Shown piece after piece: positions 1 through 8,212 of a stretch of DNA of 50,735 bases. Source of the stretch: an uncultured Oscillospiraceae bacterium (GTDB taxonomy: Bacteria; Bacillota; Clostridia; Oscillospirales; Oscillospiraceae); the NCBI GenBank assembly GCA_934572335.1, contig CAKTKU010000016.1, positions 1-50,735 on the forward strand. Reading direction: 5' to 3'. The stretch's first letter is position 1; the number at the start of each line of letters is the position of its first letter. The position numbers were made by a program, and so were the translations under genes. The notes beneath the pieces were generated by a model. That model did no database searches. It saw nothing but the letters and a program-made list of their open reading frames with translations, and was not told the origin of the DNA.

Positions 1-392
1 AGGGTCTTACCGAGACGGCCGACGATGCCCATCATGTCGGGGCTGGCGATAACGGTGTCGAACTCGAACCAGTTCTCCTTCTGGATCTTCTCAACGAGCT
101 CCATGCCGCCGGCGTAGTCTGCGCCGGCCTCCATGGCCTCTTCAACGCGCTCGGGCTTGCAGAAGCACAGCACGCGCACGGACTTGCCGGTGCCGTTCGG
201 AAGAACGATGGCGCCGCGGACCTGCTGGTCAGCGTGACGGCCGTCGACGCCGAGCTTGACGTGCAGCTCAACGGTCTCGTCGAACTTGGCCTTGCTGGCG
301 TTGCAGACGAGGGTGAGCGCTTCCATGGGGTCGTAGAGTGCCTGCTTATCTATGAGCTTGGAGCTCTCTTTATAATTTTTACTTCTGAACAC
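1..392 (-). CDS. rplA: 50S ribosomal protein L1, N-terminal part (runs off the window)
   Basis: Large-subunit protein that forms the L1 stalk and, in many bacteria, represses its own operon. The first 130 codons are present; the remainder (family length about 230) lies beyond base 1. I place the start at a GTG (390-392), because AGGAGG sits at 401-406, 8 nt upstream, and the protein then begins VFRSKNYKESSKLIDKQALY, as expected for L1. It follows rplK on the same strand after a 78-nt gap and is the last visible gene of the rpmG-secE-nusG-rplK-rplA run. Identification is by recognised L1 sequence, including the conserved GVDGRHADQQVRG stretch. Confidence 0.95.
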   Translation of the reverse strand, partial: MFRSKNYKESSKLIDKQALYDPMEALTLVCNASKAKFDETVELHVKLGVDGRHADQQVRGAIVLPNGTGKSVRVLCFCKPERVEEAMEAGADYAGGMELVEKIQKENWFEFDTVIASPDMMGIVGRLGKT

Positions 393-470
393 TTTGTTTT
401 CCTCCTAAAAATGTGGTTGAGTCGGATGGATAAATCCTCCCACGTTAGGCATTATGCCTTGGCTGCCGGC

Positions 471-896
471 TCAGTCGCCGACGATGACGCCCATGGAGCG
501 GCACGTGCCCGCGATCATGCTCATTGCGGACTCGATGTCGGTGCAGTTGAGGTCGGGCATCTTCTGCTCGGCGATCTTGCGGACGTCTTCCTTGCTGATG
601 GTCGCGACCTTGTCTCTCTGGGGGACGCCGGAAGCGGTCTCGATGCCGCATGCCTTCTTGATGAGCAGGGCGGCAGGAGGAGTCTTGGTGATAAAGGTGA
701 AGCTGCGGTCGGAGTACACGGTGATGACGACAGGGATCATCATGCCCATGTCGTTCTTGGTGCGCTCGTTGAAGTCCTTGGTGAACTGACCGATGTTAAC
801 GCCGTACTGACCGAGAGCCGGTCCGACGGGGGGAGCCGGAGTCGCCTTGCCGGCAGGAACCTGGAATCTAACGTATCCTACTACTTTCTGTGCCAT
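471..896 (-). CDS. rplK: 50S ribosomal protein L11
   Basis: L11 binds the GTPase-associated region of 23S rRNA together with L10/L12 and is needed for factor binding and stringent-response sensing. The 141-residue ORF has normal family length. The N-terminal domain carries the proline-rich PPVGPALGQYGVNI segment (residues 23-36), and the C-terminal rRNA-binding domain has TPPAALLIKKACGI and the GT.RSMG ending typical of L11. The start is ATG. It lies 19 nt downstream of nusG on the same strand, which is the standard secE-nusG-rplK-rplA order, so cotranscription is expected. Confidence 0.98.
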   Translation of the reverse strand: MAQKVVGYVRFQVPAGKATPAPPVGPALGQYGVNIGQFTKDFNERTKNDMGMMIPVVITVYSDRSFTFITKTPPAALLIKKACGIETASGVPQRDKVATISKEDVRKIAEQKMPDLNCTDIESAMSMIAGTCRSMGVIVGD

Positions 897-915
897 TTAC
901 AGCACCTCTTTCTTA

Positions 916-1440
916 TTATTCTTTGATTGCGTCGACCTGATCGAGCTCCAGATCCACCGGAGTCTCTCTGCCGAACATGGAAACGACAACGCGAACCCTG
1001 TTCTTGTCGGGTTCGAGCTCTTCCACGATACCGTTGAAGCCGGCCAGCGGTCCGTCATTGACCCTGACCTCGTCGCCGAGCGCATAGCCCACGACGATCT
1101 CCTTGTGTTCGACGCCCAGATCGTAAATTTCCTGCTCCGTCAGGGGGATGGCCTTGCCGTCCGAGCCGACGAAGCCTGTTGCACCGCGGACATTGTGGAT
1201 CAGATGCCAGCTCTCGTCCGTGAGGATCATCTTCACCAGCACGTAGCCGGGGAAGACCTTGCGCTCGACGGATCTCTCCTTGCCGTCCGTGATCTCCGTG
1301 ACGGTCTCAAGGGGGATGTTGACCTCTCTGATCAGGTCTGTCATTCTGCGGTTTTCAGCCGCCTTCATGACCGCGGCTGCGACTGCGTTTTCATAACCGG
1401 AGTACGTATGCACTACGTACCATTTTGCTTCTTCGGCCAT
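916..1440 (-). CDS. nusG: Transcription termination/antitermination factor NusG
   Basis: NusG binds RNA polymerase and modulates pausing, Rho termination and transcription-translation coupling. The 174-residue protein begins MAEEAKWYVVHTYSGYE, the characteristic NGN-domain start. The central segment FPGYVLVKM and a C-terminal KOW domain (GDEVRVNDGPLAGFNGIVEE) follow. A longer in-frame reading exists, but its upstream residues are not NusG-like and overlap secE, so ATG at 1440 is chosen. The secE stop codon (1445-1447) lies 4 nt before this ATG, indicating translational coupling. Confidence 0.97.
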   Translation of the reverse strand: MAEEAKWYVVHTYSGYENAVAAAVMKAAENRRMTDLIREVNIPLETVTEITDGKERSVERKVFPGYVLVKMILTDESWHLIHNVRGATGFVGSDGKAIPLTEQEIYDLGVEHKEIVVGYALGDEVRVNDGPLAGFNGIVEELEPDKNRVRVVVSMFGRETPVDLELDQVDAIKE

Positions 1441-1444
1441 GTCT

Positions 1445-1717
1445 TTAACCCGCCAGTGTGAACAGCGCCCTGACGAGCATCTGTGCCAGCTCGTCAAAGC
1501 CCCAGATAACTATTGCGGAAGCCACCATCATCACGACGGAGACGAGCGTGTTGTTGAGAAGGGTCTTCGGCGTGGGCCAGATGACCTTTTTCAGCTCGCT
1601 CTTCATCTCGCGGAACCACTTGCCCACTCTCTTGAAGAAGCCGGGCTTGGTATCGTCCTTCTTGACGGCGGTGACAGGCTTGGCAGGAGCGGAGTTCGTC
1701 TTCTTTTCTTCAGCCAT
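1445..1717 (-). CDS. secE: Preprotein translocase subunit SecE
   Basis: SecE is the small essential subunit that clamps SecY in the translocon. The 90-residue protein has a charged, Lys-rich N-terminus, the conserved amphipathic segment WFREMKSELKKVIWPTPKT and a single C-terminal membrane helix (about residues 58-85), as in single-span Gram-positive SecE. An in-frame GTG two codons upstream (1723) is only 3 nt from the AAGGA Shine-Dalgarno, whereas ATG at 1717 is 9 nt away, so the ATG is preferred. It is followed almost immediately by nusG. Confidence 0.95.
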   Translation of the reverse strand: MAEEKKTNSAPAKPVTAVKKDDTKPGFFKRVGKWFREMKSELKKVIWPTPKTLLNNTLVSVVMMVASAIVIWGFDELAQMLVRALFTLAG

Positions 1718-1738
1718 TTTCACGCATCCTTTCAGACT

Positions 1739-1900
1739 TTACTTTGTTTCCACGTGCTTGGTGTGCTTTCTGCAGAAGGGGCAATACTTGTTGCGCTCCA
1801 GACGGTCGGTGGTGTTCTTCTTGTTCTTGACCGTGTTGTAGTTTCTCTGCTTGCATTCTTCGCATCTAAGGGTGATCTTGATTCTTGCGTCAGCAGCCAT
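1739..1900 (-). CDS. rpmG: 50S ribosomal protein L33
   Basis: A 53-residue L33 read directly from the sequence and too short for ordinary ORF cut-offs. It starts MAADARIKITLRCEECKQRN and ends KHTKHVETK. Two CxxC pairs (C13/C16 and C40/C43) form the zinc-binding version of L33. AGGAGG at 1911-1916 is 10 nt before ATG at 1900. It is the first gene of the leftward operon, ahead of secE, as in many Firmicutes, although no tRNA-Trp lies between them here. Confidence 0.95.
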   Translation of the reverse strand: MAADARIKITLRCEECKQRNYNTVKNKKNTTDRLERNKYCPFCRKHTKHVETK

Positions 1901-2021
1901 TTTTTCGGCACCTCCTATTTTATTTACCGGCTTGTCCGATTACCCGGATGCACCGGCATTGCCTCCCTGTCTGCGCAAAAGTGCGCACAAAAATAGACCT
2001 CTCAGTCGACAGGTAATACAT

Positions 2022-2050
2022 AATATATCACAGCGCGCCCCCTGCGTCAA
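2022..2050 (-). promoter_or_regulatory. SigA-type promoter of the rpmG-secE-nusG-rplKA operon
   Basis: On the minus strand, -35 TTGACG (2045-2050), a 17-nt spacer and -10 TATATT (2022-2027). The predicted start is near 2015, giving a leader of about 115 nt before rpmG. Confidence 0.8.
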
Positions 2051-2092
2051 CAACTTTCTTTACTGAAAATTGTTGAAAATACAAGGCTTTGC

Positions 2093-2121
2093 TTGCGCCC
2101 GCGGCGCATTAGTGGTATAGT
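2093..2121 (+). promoter_or_regulatory. Probable SigA-type promoter of folC-ruvX
   Basis: TTGCGC (2093-2098), 17-nt spacer, TATAGT (2116-2121), 43 nt before the folC start. The -35 is weak and the -10 good. Confidence 0.5.
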
Positions 2122-2164
2122 CATTTCCCGAAGGAATCTACATACAATATATTGGGGAATCACT

Positions 2165-3430
2165 ATGGATTATAAAGAAGCTTTGGAATATATAAACGGC
2201 GTGGCGTGGTTCGGCTCGAAGCCGGGGCTGGAGCGCATCGGCGAGCTGATGCACCGGCTGGGCGACGTGCACAACACGCTGAAATTCGTGCACGTCGCGG
2301 GGACGAACGGCAAGGGCAGCGCCTCGGCGATGCTCGCCTCGGTGCTGAAGGCGGCGGGGTACAAAACCGGGCTTTTCACCTCGCCCTACCTCGCGCGCTT
2401 CAATGAGCGCATGCGCATAAACGGCAGGGAGATAGACAACGACGTGCTCGCCGATGTCGTCTCGCGCGTGCGTCCGCTGGCGGACAGCATGGACGAGCAC
2501 CCCACGGAGTTTGAGCTGATGACCGCGGCGGCGCTTTTATGGTTCGCGGAGGAGAAGTGCGACATTGTGGTGCTTGAGGTCGGGCTCGGCGGGCGGTACG
2601 ACGCGACGAACATCATCGCCGCGCCCGAGGCCGCGGTGATAATGAACATCGGGCTTGACCACACGGCGGTGCTCGGCGGCACGGTGGAAAAGATCGCGTG
2701 GGAAAAGGCCGGGATAATAAAGCCGGGGTGCGACGCGGTGCTCTATGAGCAGAGCGACAGCGTCACGGACATTGTCCGCGCGGAGTGCGAAAAGCAGGGC
2801 GCGGCGCTGCACATTGCGGACTTTTCGCGCCTTTCCAGCAAGTTTGACAGCCTCGACGGGCAGGTGTTTTCATATAAGGGCGACGCCTACGCCCTGCCGC
2901 TGCTCGGCGCGCACCAGCTGAGAAACGCCGCCGCCGTCATAGAGACGGTGCAGGTGCTGCGCGCGCGGGGCTGGAAGCTTGAGCAGAGCGACGTGGAGCA
3001 CGGGCTTTACGCCGTGGCGTGGCCGGCGCGGTTCGAGATCGTCGCGGACGACCCGTACTTCGTCGTCGACGGAGGGCACAACCCGCAGTGCGCCCAGACC
3101 GTGGCGGATAACCTGCGCGCATACTTCCCCGACAGAAAGCACGTGCTGCTCGTGGGCGTGCTGGCGGACAAGGACTATATGGGGCTGACGGAGATACTGG
3201 ACACGGCGGCGGACGAATATGTCTGCGTCACGCCGGACAGTCCCCGCGCCCTCCCGGCGGAAAAGCTGGGCGAGTGCGTAGCGCGGTTTGGAAAGCCCGT
3301 CACGGTGTGCGCCACGATACGCGAGGGCGTGGGCGCGGCGCAGGACGCGGCGGGGGCGGACGGAGTCGCGTGCGCCGTCGGGTCGCTCTATATGGCGGGC
3401 GAGATACGCGGCTGCTTCGGGCTGAAATAA
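2165..3430 (+). CDS. folC: Bifunctional folylpolyglutamate synthase / dihydrofolate synthase
   Basis: Cytoplasmic Mur-ligase-family enzyme that adds glutamate to folates using ATP, and in bacteria often also joins glutamate to dihydropteroate. The protein has 421 residues. The P-loop GTNGKGSASA lies at residues 46-55, followed by FTSPYLARFNERMRING, the GLGGRYDATNI motif and the C-terminal domain entry VVDGGHNPQ. ATG at 2165 is preferred over an upstream in-frame start because homologous sequence begins at MDYKEALEYI; the ribosome binding site (GGGGA) is only moderate. ruvX follows after 19 nt, so the two are probably cotranscribed. The linked one-carbon gene fhs lies 3 kb downstream. Confidence 0.95.
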   Translation: MDYKEALEYINGVAWFGSKPGLERIGELMHRLGDVHNTLKFVHVAGTNGKGSASAMLASVLKAAGYKTGLFTSPYLARFNERMRINGREIDNDVLADVVSRVRPLADSMDEHPTEFELMTAAALLWFAEEKCDIVVLEVGLGGRYDATNIIAAPEAAVIMNIGLDHTAVLGGTVEKIAWEKAGIIKPGCDAVLYEQSDSVTDIVRAECEKQGAALHIADFSRLSSKFDSLDGQVFSYKGDAYALPLLGAHQLRNAAAVIETVQVLRARGWKLEQSDVEHGLYAVAWPARFEIVADDPYFVVDGGHNPQCAQTVADNLRAYFPDRKHVLLVGVLADKDYMGLTEILDTAADEYVCVTPDSPRALPAEKLGECVARFGKPVTVCATIREGVGAAQDAAGADGVACAVGSLYMAGEIRGCFGLK

Positions 3431-3449
3431 GCAAAAGGAGAGACGGTTT

Positions 3450-3860
3450 ATGCGCATAATGGCGATAGATTACGGCGACGCGCGGATAGGGCTGGCGGTG
3501 TCCGACCCGACTGGGCTCATCTGCGGCGAGGCGTGGACGATGCAGGAATGGAACATGGAGCGCGCGGCATCGCGCATATGCGACGAGGCGAAGGCGCGCG
3601 GCGTTGAGCGACTTGTGCTTGGTCTGCCGCGCAATATGGACGGCAGCGAGGGACCGCGCGCGGAGCTGAGCCGGAAGTTTGCCGCGATGCTGGAGGAGAC
3701 GGGCGGCATCCCCGTGACGCTCTGGGACGAGCGGCGATCGAGCATCGAGGCGCACGCCATCCTCCACACTGTGGGCAAAAAGGAGCGCAGCCACCGCCGC
3801 ACGGTGGACGCCGTCGCCGCGAGCCTCATATTGGAGGGCTATCTCGGCTCCCTGCGGTGA
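3450..3860 (+). CDS. ruvX: YqgF/RuvX family nuclease (putative pre-16S rRNA processing, Holliday-junction-resolvase fold)
   Basis: RNase H-fold protein of 136 residues, the normal family length. The family is linked to 16S rRNA 5' end maturation and was earlier proposed as a Holliday junction resolvase. Visible motifs are the N-terminal IDYGDARIGLAVSD acidic strand, VLGLPRNMDGSEG in the middle, WDERRSS and the C-terminal DAVAA(S)LILEGYL with the catalytic Asp. AAAGGAGAG precedes the ATG. It lies directly behind folC and probably shares its promoter. Confidence 0.92.
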   Translation: MRIMAIDYGDARIGLAVSDPTGLICGEAWTMQEWNMERAASRICDEAKARGVERLVLGLPRNMDGSEGPRAELSRKFAAMLEETGGIPVTLWDERRSSIEAHAILHTVGKKERSHRRTVDAVAASLILEGYLGSLR

Positions 3861-3913
3861 CGCCCCGATGGAGTACCGCCGCGCCTACCGCGTGGGGAAG
3901 TCAAAATAGTTGT

Positions 3914-3952
3914 GTATACCCGCTTGCAAAAGCGGGTATACTTTGCTATACT
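3914..3952 (+). promoter_or_regulatory. 12-bp palindrome overlapping a possible promoter, upstream of fic
   Basis: Perfect inverted repeat with arms GTATACCCGCTT (3914-3925) and AAGCGGGTATAC (3930-3941) around a GCAA loop. A candidate promoter, TTGCAA (3925-3930), 16-nt spacer, TATACT (3947-3952), overlaps its right arm, and a second TATACT is inside it. It could be an operator for the following Fic/winged-helix protein or a ruvX terminator. Only a short T-run follows, so I favour an operator. Confidence 0.5.
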
Positions 3953-3992
3953 GATACAAATTGATACTAATTACTATCGGGAGGGTGGAGCC

Positions 3993-5159
3993 ATGGATGC
4001 CGGACTGTTTGCGCGCATGCTGTCAGATAAGAGCATAGTTGACCTGCGCAGGCTGGAATACAAATACCCTAACGCGGACATGGGCGAATTTATAGAGCTG
4101 CTGAAAAGCGGCTTTTATAAGACCCTGCCGCTCAAAGCTTTCGACGGGGAACCGCTCGTGTATCTCGAGGGCGTGACGAGGGTACACATGAACGCCGTGA
4201 AGCTGCTCATCGCGCCCGCGGTCGGGAACGCGCCTTACGGGCAGCGGGCGATGGAGGAGGAGATCGCCTCCTCGCTGACGATAGAGGATATAAACTTCCG
4301 GCGAGACAGCGTCCGGCGCATTATGGCGGGCTGCGCGCCCGCGGACGAGAGCGAGACGCGCATATTCGGTATGAAGCGCGCGTTTGAATATATCAGCGAC
4401 CGCGCGAACAAGATAAGCGAGGAGAACCTCCACACACTCTATGAGCTTGCGATAGGCGCGTATCTGCCGGAGGATGACCGTCTGTGCAGGGGTTCGTTTT
4501 ACAGGCATGACAGCGTTTTTGTTGTCGGCAGCCGCGTGGAGCACATGGGTCTGCCGTGGCAGCGGCTGAATGAATACATGGCAGCGCTGGTGGATTTCAT
4601 CAACGCCGACGACGGGATAAATGAGCTTTTAAAAGCGGCGATAATACATTTTTATATAGGCTATCTCCACCCGTATTTCGACGGCAACGGCAGAATGGCG
4701 CGGATAGTGCATCTGTGGTATCTGGTGCAGCGGGGCTACCCGTCCGCGATGTTCGTGCCGCTGTCGGAATATGTCGAAAAAAGCCGGAGGGACTATTACC
4801 GGGCGTACTCGCTTGTTGAGCAGAATGCCCGCGTCGGCGGCGTGCCGGATGTGACGGCATTTCTTGCGTATTTTATAGATAATGTTTATGACAAGCTCGC
4901 TCCCACGCTGCCGCGCACGGTGACGGCGGAGACGTTCCGCGCGATGCTCGCGGCGGGGCAGGTGACGGAGAAGGAGCGGGAGCTGTGGGGCTTCGTCAGC
5001 TCCGCGTATGGCGGTGCGGAGTTTTCGACAAAGCAGCTTGAGCGAGATTTCGGCAATGCCGCCTATGCCACGATACGCGCTTTTGCCCTCAAATTTGAGC
5101 ACGCGGGGCTGCTCGTCTCCGCGCGCTACGGCAGCCGCGTTAAATACCGTATACCTTGA
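3993..5159 (+). CDS. Fic domain protein with N-terminal inhibitory motif and C-terminal winged helix
   Basis: Fic enzymes usually transfer AMP from ATP to a hydroxyl side chain of a target protein. The 388-residue protein has the active-site motif HPYFDGNGRMAR at residues 226-237; the usual third residue F is Y here. Upstream, SSLTIED (residues 93-99) resembles the class II inhibitory helix motif (S/T)xxxE(G/N), with Asp in the last position. The C-terminal 60 residues (from about 330) look like a winged-helix domain. ATG at 3993 follows GGGAGG; an upstream in-frame reading lacks a ribosome binding site. It stands alone between ruvX and a peptidase gene. Its target cannot be inferred. The winged helix and the palindrome upstream suggest autoregulation. 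Confidence 0.88.
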   Translation: MDAGLFARMLSDKSIVDLRRLEYKYPNADMGEFIELLKSGFYKTLPLKAFDGEPLVYLEGVTRVHMNAVKLLIAPAVGNAPYGQRAMEEEIASSLTIEDINFRRDSVRRIMAGCAPADESETRIFGMKRAFEYISDRANKISEENLHTLYELAIGAYLPEDDRLCRGSFYRHDSVFVVGSRVEHMGLPWQRLNEYMAALVDFINADDGINELLKAAIIHFYIGYLHPYFDGNGRMARIVHLWYLVQRGYPSAMFVPLSEYVEKSRRDYYRAYSLVEQNARVGGVPDVTAFLAYFIDNVYDKLAPTLPRTVTAETFRAMLAAGQVTEKERELWGFVSSAYGGAEFSTKQLERDFGNAAYATIRAFALKFEHAGLLVSARYGSRVKYRIP

Positions 5160-5279
5160 TATGACCAAACAAAATTTCAAATTCTAGTATAAATAACCTA
5201 CTTTATTTTCTCCGCTTCGGCACATACTTACTAGGAAGCAAATCAGAAAAAGATTTTGCGGCGGGGAGGATATAGAGAT

Positions 5280-6272
5280 ATGAAAAAAGCATTGATGACC
5301 GCGCTGCTGTGCCTGTGCACGTGCTCGGCGCTGACGGTGACGGCCTCGGCGCAGGAGCTTGTAGTCGGCGGGCAGGCAGTGGGCATACAGGTCGGCACGA
5401 AGGGCGTCATCGTCGCGGGGCTCACGCAGGTGGACACGGCGGGCGGCGCGAAGAGCCCGGCGCAGAGCGCGGGCATGAAAAAGGGCGACGTTATCGAAAA
5501 GATAAACGGCGCGGAGGTGGACACCGCGTCCGCGCTTATCGACAGCGTGGCGGCGCTCGACGGGGCGAGCGCGGAGCTGACCGTCCAGCGCGACGGAAAG
5601 ACCCTGCGCGTCACGGTGCAGCCCGTGCAGAACGCCGAGGGGCAGTGGATGATGGGCATGTGGCTGAGAGACGGCGTGTCCGGCATCGGCACGGTCACTT
5701 TCTGCGACCCGGCTACGGGGATATACGGCGCGCTGGGGCACAGCATAAGCGACGCGGACACCGGCACGAAAATGCCCATCAGCGAGGGCAGCATCACGGA
5801 CGCCGAGATCGTCAGCGTCACGCGCGGAACACCTGGCGCGCCGGGCGAGCTGAACGGCTGCGCGGACACGGGGCGCGTGCTGGGCAGCATCGAGGGCAAC
5901 ACCGCCCACGGCATCTTCGGCAAGGCGTACACCGCCTTCGGCGGACGCACGATAGAGACCGGCGCCATCGCCACGGGACCTGCGACCATCGTCTCCACCG
6001 TCAGCGGCAGCCAGCCGCGCGAATATAAGGTGGAGATCAACCGCATCTACCGCGACGCGGAGGGCGAGCACGTCATGCTTACCGTGGTCGACCCGGCGCT
6101 CTGCGCGCAGACGGGCGGCATAGTGCAGGGCATGTCCGGCAGCCCGATATTGCAGGGCGGGCGGCTCGTCGGCGCGGTGACTCATGTGTTCGTCAATGAC
6201 CCCACGCGCGGCTACGGTGTGAGCATACAGAATATGCTCGCATCAGCGGGCGTGCTGGAACAGGCGGCGTAA
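5280..6272 (+). CDS. SpoIVB-like serine peptidase (family S55) with PDZ domain
   Basis: SpoIVB is secreted from the forespore into the intermembrane space, where it triggers pro-SigK processing. This 330-residue protein has an N-terminal signal or anchor (residues 1-24), a PDZ domain (about 40-115, with SAGMKKGDVIEKINGAEV) and an S55 domain. A triad can be placed at His154 (ALGHSISD), Asp271 (TVVDP) and Ser286 (GMSGSP); the Asp-Ser spacing of 15 equals that of Bacillus SpoIVB. It is shorter than Bacillus SpoIVB (about 426) and is not next to spo0A, so it may be a paralogue. ATG at 5280 has GGGGAGG upstream. No convincing SigF/SigG promoter was found. Confidence 0.88.
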   Translation: MKKALMTALLCLCTCSALTVTASAQELVVGGQAVGIQVGTKGVIVAGLTQVDTAGGAKSPAQSAGMKKGDVIEKINGAEVDTASALIDSVAALDGASAELTVQRDGKTLRVTVQPVQNAEGQWMMGMWLRDGVSGIGTVTFCDPATGIYGALGHSISDADTGTKMPISEGSITDAEIVSVTRGTPGAPGELNGCADTGRVLGSIEGNTAHGIFGKAYTAFGGRTIETGAIATGPATIVSTVSGSQPREYKVEINRIYRDAEGEHVMLTVVDPALCAQTGGIVQGMSGSPILQGGRLVGAVTHVFVNDPTRGYGVSIQNMLASAGVLEQAA

Positions 6273-6299
6273 AGGCAGAAAAAGGTATAGATGTGCAGC

Positions 6300-6332
6300 A
6301 AAAGGGTGCGGACGAGCTGTCCGCACCCTTTT
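6300..6332 (+). terminator. Rho-independent terminator after the SpoIVB-like gene
   Basis: 14-bp stem AAAAGGGTGCGGAC / GTCCGCACCCTTTT with a GAGCT loop, 27 nt after the stop codon. The right arm ends in TTTT. Confidence 0.85.
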
Positions 6333-6359
6333 CGCGGCAGGATAAACAAAATACAGCGC

Positions 6360-6388
6360 TTTAAATTCCCCTCTGTGTTTGGTATAAT
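6360..6388 (+). promoter_or_regulatory. Probable promoter of fhs
   Basis: Perfect -10 TATAAT (6383-6388) with a weak TTTAAA (6360-6365) 17 nt upstream, 42 nt before the fhs start. Confidence 0.55.
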
Positions 6389-6429
6389 AATATATTATGT
6401 GCAAAAATCAGACCGGCAGGGGGAATTTA

Positions 6430-8103
6430 ATGAAATCTGACATAGAGATCGCGCAGGCGTGCGCGATGCGCCCCATTGGGGAGATCGCCGCGCTCGCGGG
6501 CATAGATGAAGAATATCTCGAACAGTACGGGCGCTATAAGGCAAAGGTCGCGCTGGACTTTCTCGAAAACGCGCCGGAGGGTGCGCGGCAGGGGAAGCTT
6601 ATCCTCGTCACGGCGATAACGCCCACCGCGGCGGGCGAGGGCAAGACCACCGCCGCCATCGGGCTCGCGGACGCGCTGCGCCGTATCGGCAAGCGCGCCG
6701 TCATCGCCATGCGCGAGCCGTCGCTCGGTCCCGTGTTCGGGCTCAAGGGCGGCGCGGCGGGCGGCGGATATGCGCAGGTCGTACCCATGGAGGACATAAA
6801 CCTCCACTTCACCGGGGATATACACGCCATCGACGCGGCGAACAACCTTCTCGCCGCGATGATCGACAACCATATATATCAGGGCAACGCCCTCAACATC
6901 GACCCCGCGCGCATAACATGGCGGCGCTGCGTGGACATGAACGACCGCCAGCTCCGGCACATACGCGACGGGCTTGGCCGCGCGGTGGACGGCGTGGAGC
7001 GCGAGGACGCATTCGACATCACCGTTGCGACGGAGACCATGGCAATATTCTGCATGGCGCGCTCGCTCGCCGACCTCAAGGCGCGCCTCGCGCGCATCAT
7101 CGTGGGGTACACCTATGACGGCGAGCCTGTCACGGCGCGGCAGCTCAACGCCGTCGGCGCTATGGCGGCGCTTCTGAAGGACGCGATAAAGCCCAACCTT
7201 GTGCAGACGCTTGAGGGCACCCCGGCATTCGTGCACGGCGGACCGTTCGCCAACATCGCGCACGGGTGCAGCTCCGTCACCGCGACGCGCATGGCGATGC
7301 GCTGCGCGGACTATGCCGTGACGGAGGCGGGCTTCGGCGCGGACCTCGGCGCGGAGAAGTTTCTGGACATAAAATGCCGCGCGGCGGGACTGCGCCCGGA
7401 CGCGGCGGTCGTCGTGGCGACGGTGCGCGCGCTGAAAATGCACGGCGGCGCGGACAAGGCGGAGCTTGAGCGGGAAAACCTCGCCGCGCTGGCGGCAGGG
7501 TTGCCTAACCTCCTGCGCCACGTGGCGAACATACGCGACACCTTCGGGCTCAACTGCGTCGTCGCGCTCAACCGCTTTGAAAGCGACACCGAGGCGGAGC
7601 TTCGCCTCGTGGAGGAGGAGTGCCGCGCACTGGGCGTGGCGGTGTGCCTGTGCGACGTGTGGGCGCGCGGCGGCGCGGGCGGCGAAGCGCTCGCGCGCGA
7701 GGTGGTGCGTTTGTGCGATGAGCCGCAGCACTTCCGCTTTGCTTACCCCGACGGGGCGAGCCTTGAAGAAAAGCTCACCGCCGTGACGCGGAAGGTCTAC
7801 GGCGGGCGCGGCGTGGTGTTCACGCCGGAGGCGCGGCGGCAGATGGAGAAGCTGGAGGCGCTGGGCTTCGGCACGCTGCCGGTCTGCGTGGCAAAGACAC
7901 AGTACAGCTTTTCCGACGATAAAAAGCTCCTCGGCGCGCCGACGGATTTCGACATCACCGTACGCGAGCTGAAGGTCTCCGCCGGGGCGGGGTTCGTCGT
8001 AGCGCTCACGGGCGACATCCTCACCATGCCCGGACTGCCGAAAAAGCCCGCCGCGGAGGGCATAGACGTCACGGACGAGGGGAAAATAACCGGGCTTTTT
8101 TGA
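6430..8103 (+). CDS. fhs: Formate--tetrahydrofolate ligase
   Basis: Converts formate, ATP and tetrahydrofolate into 10-formyl-THF in the cytoplasm, feeding purine synthesis and, in acetogens, the methyl branch of the Wood-Ljungdahl pathway. The protein has 557 residues, normal for the family. The P-loop TPTAAGEGKTT lies near residues 61-71, followed by the glycine-rich GLKGGAAGGGYAQVVPMED and the LHFTGDIHAI stretch conserved in Fhs. The ORF extends upstream, but AGGGGG is placed correctly only for ATG at 6430. A terminator before it and a promoter of its own indicate a separate transcript. No other Wood-Ljungdahl gene is visible in the window. Confidence 0.97.
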   Translation: MKSDIEIAQACAMRPIGEIAALAGIDEEYLEQYGRYKAKVALDFLENAPEGARQGKLILVTAITPTAAGEGKTTAAIGLADALRRIGKRAVIAMREPSLGPVFGLKGGAAGGGYAQVVPMEDINLHFTGDIHAIDAANNLLAAMIDNHIYQGNALNIDPARITWRRCVDMNDRQLRHIRDGLGRAVDGVEREDAFDITVATETMAIFCMARSLADLKARLARIIVGYTYDGEPVTARQLNAVGAMAALLKDAIKPNLVQTLEGTPAFVHGGPFANIAHGCSSVTATRMAMRCADYAVTEAGFGADLGAEKFLDIKCRAAGLRPDAAVVVATVRALKMHGGADKAELERENLAALAAGLPNLLRHVANIRDTFGLNCVVALNRFESDTEAELRLVEEECRALGVAVCLCDVWARGGAGGEALAREVVRLCDEPQHFRFAYPDGASLEEKLTAVTRKVYGGRGVVFTPEARRQMEKLEALGFGTLPVCVAKTQYSFSDDKKLLGAPTDFDITVRELKVSAGAGFVVALTGDILTMPGLPKKPAAEGIDVTDEGKITGLF

Positions 8104-8107
8104 GGAA

Positions 8108-8132
8108 GCGCTGACTAAATGACTGTCAGCGC
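8108..8132 (+). terminator. Weak stem-loop after fhs
   Basis: 8-bp stem GCGCTGAC / GTCAGCGC with a 9-nt loop, 4 nt after the stop. No T-run follows, so termination is uncertain. Confidence 0.35.
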
Positions 8133-8142
8133 CAATTACCCA

Positions 8143-8171
8143 TTGACAAAGTAGGAATATAGTAGTATCAT
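8143..8171 (+). promoter_or_regulatory. Strong SigA-type promoter of azlCD
   Basis: Consensus -35 TTGACA (8143-8148), 17-nt spacer and -10 TATCAT (8166-8171), about 40 nt before azlC. Confidence 0.8.
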
Positions 8172-8212
8172 CTGCGCATTCCGTTTATTTAATAAGAAGG
8201 GGTGTGCGGAAA

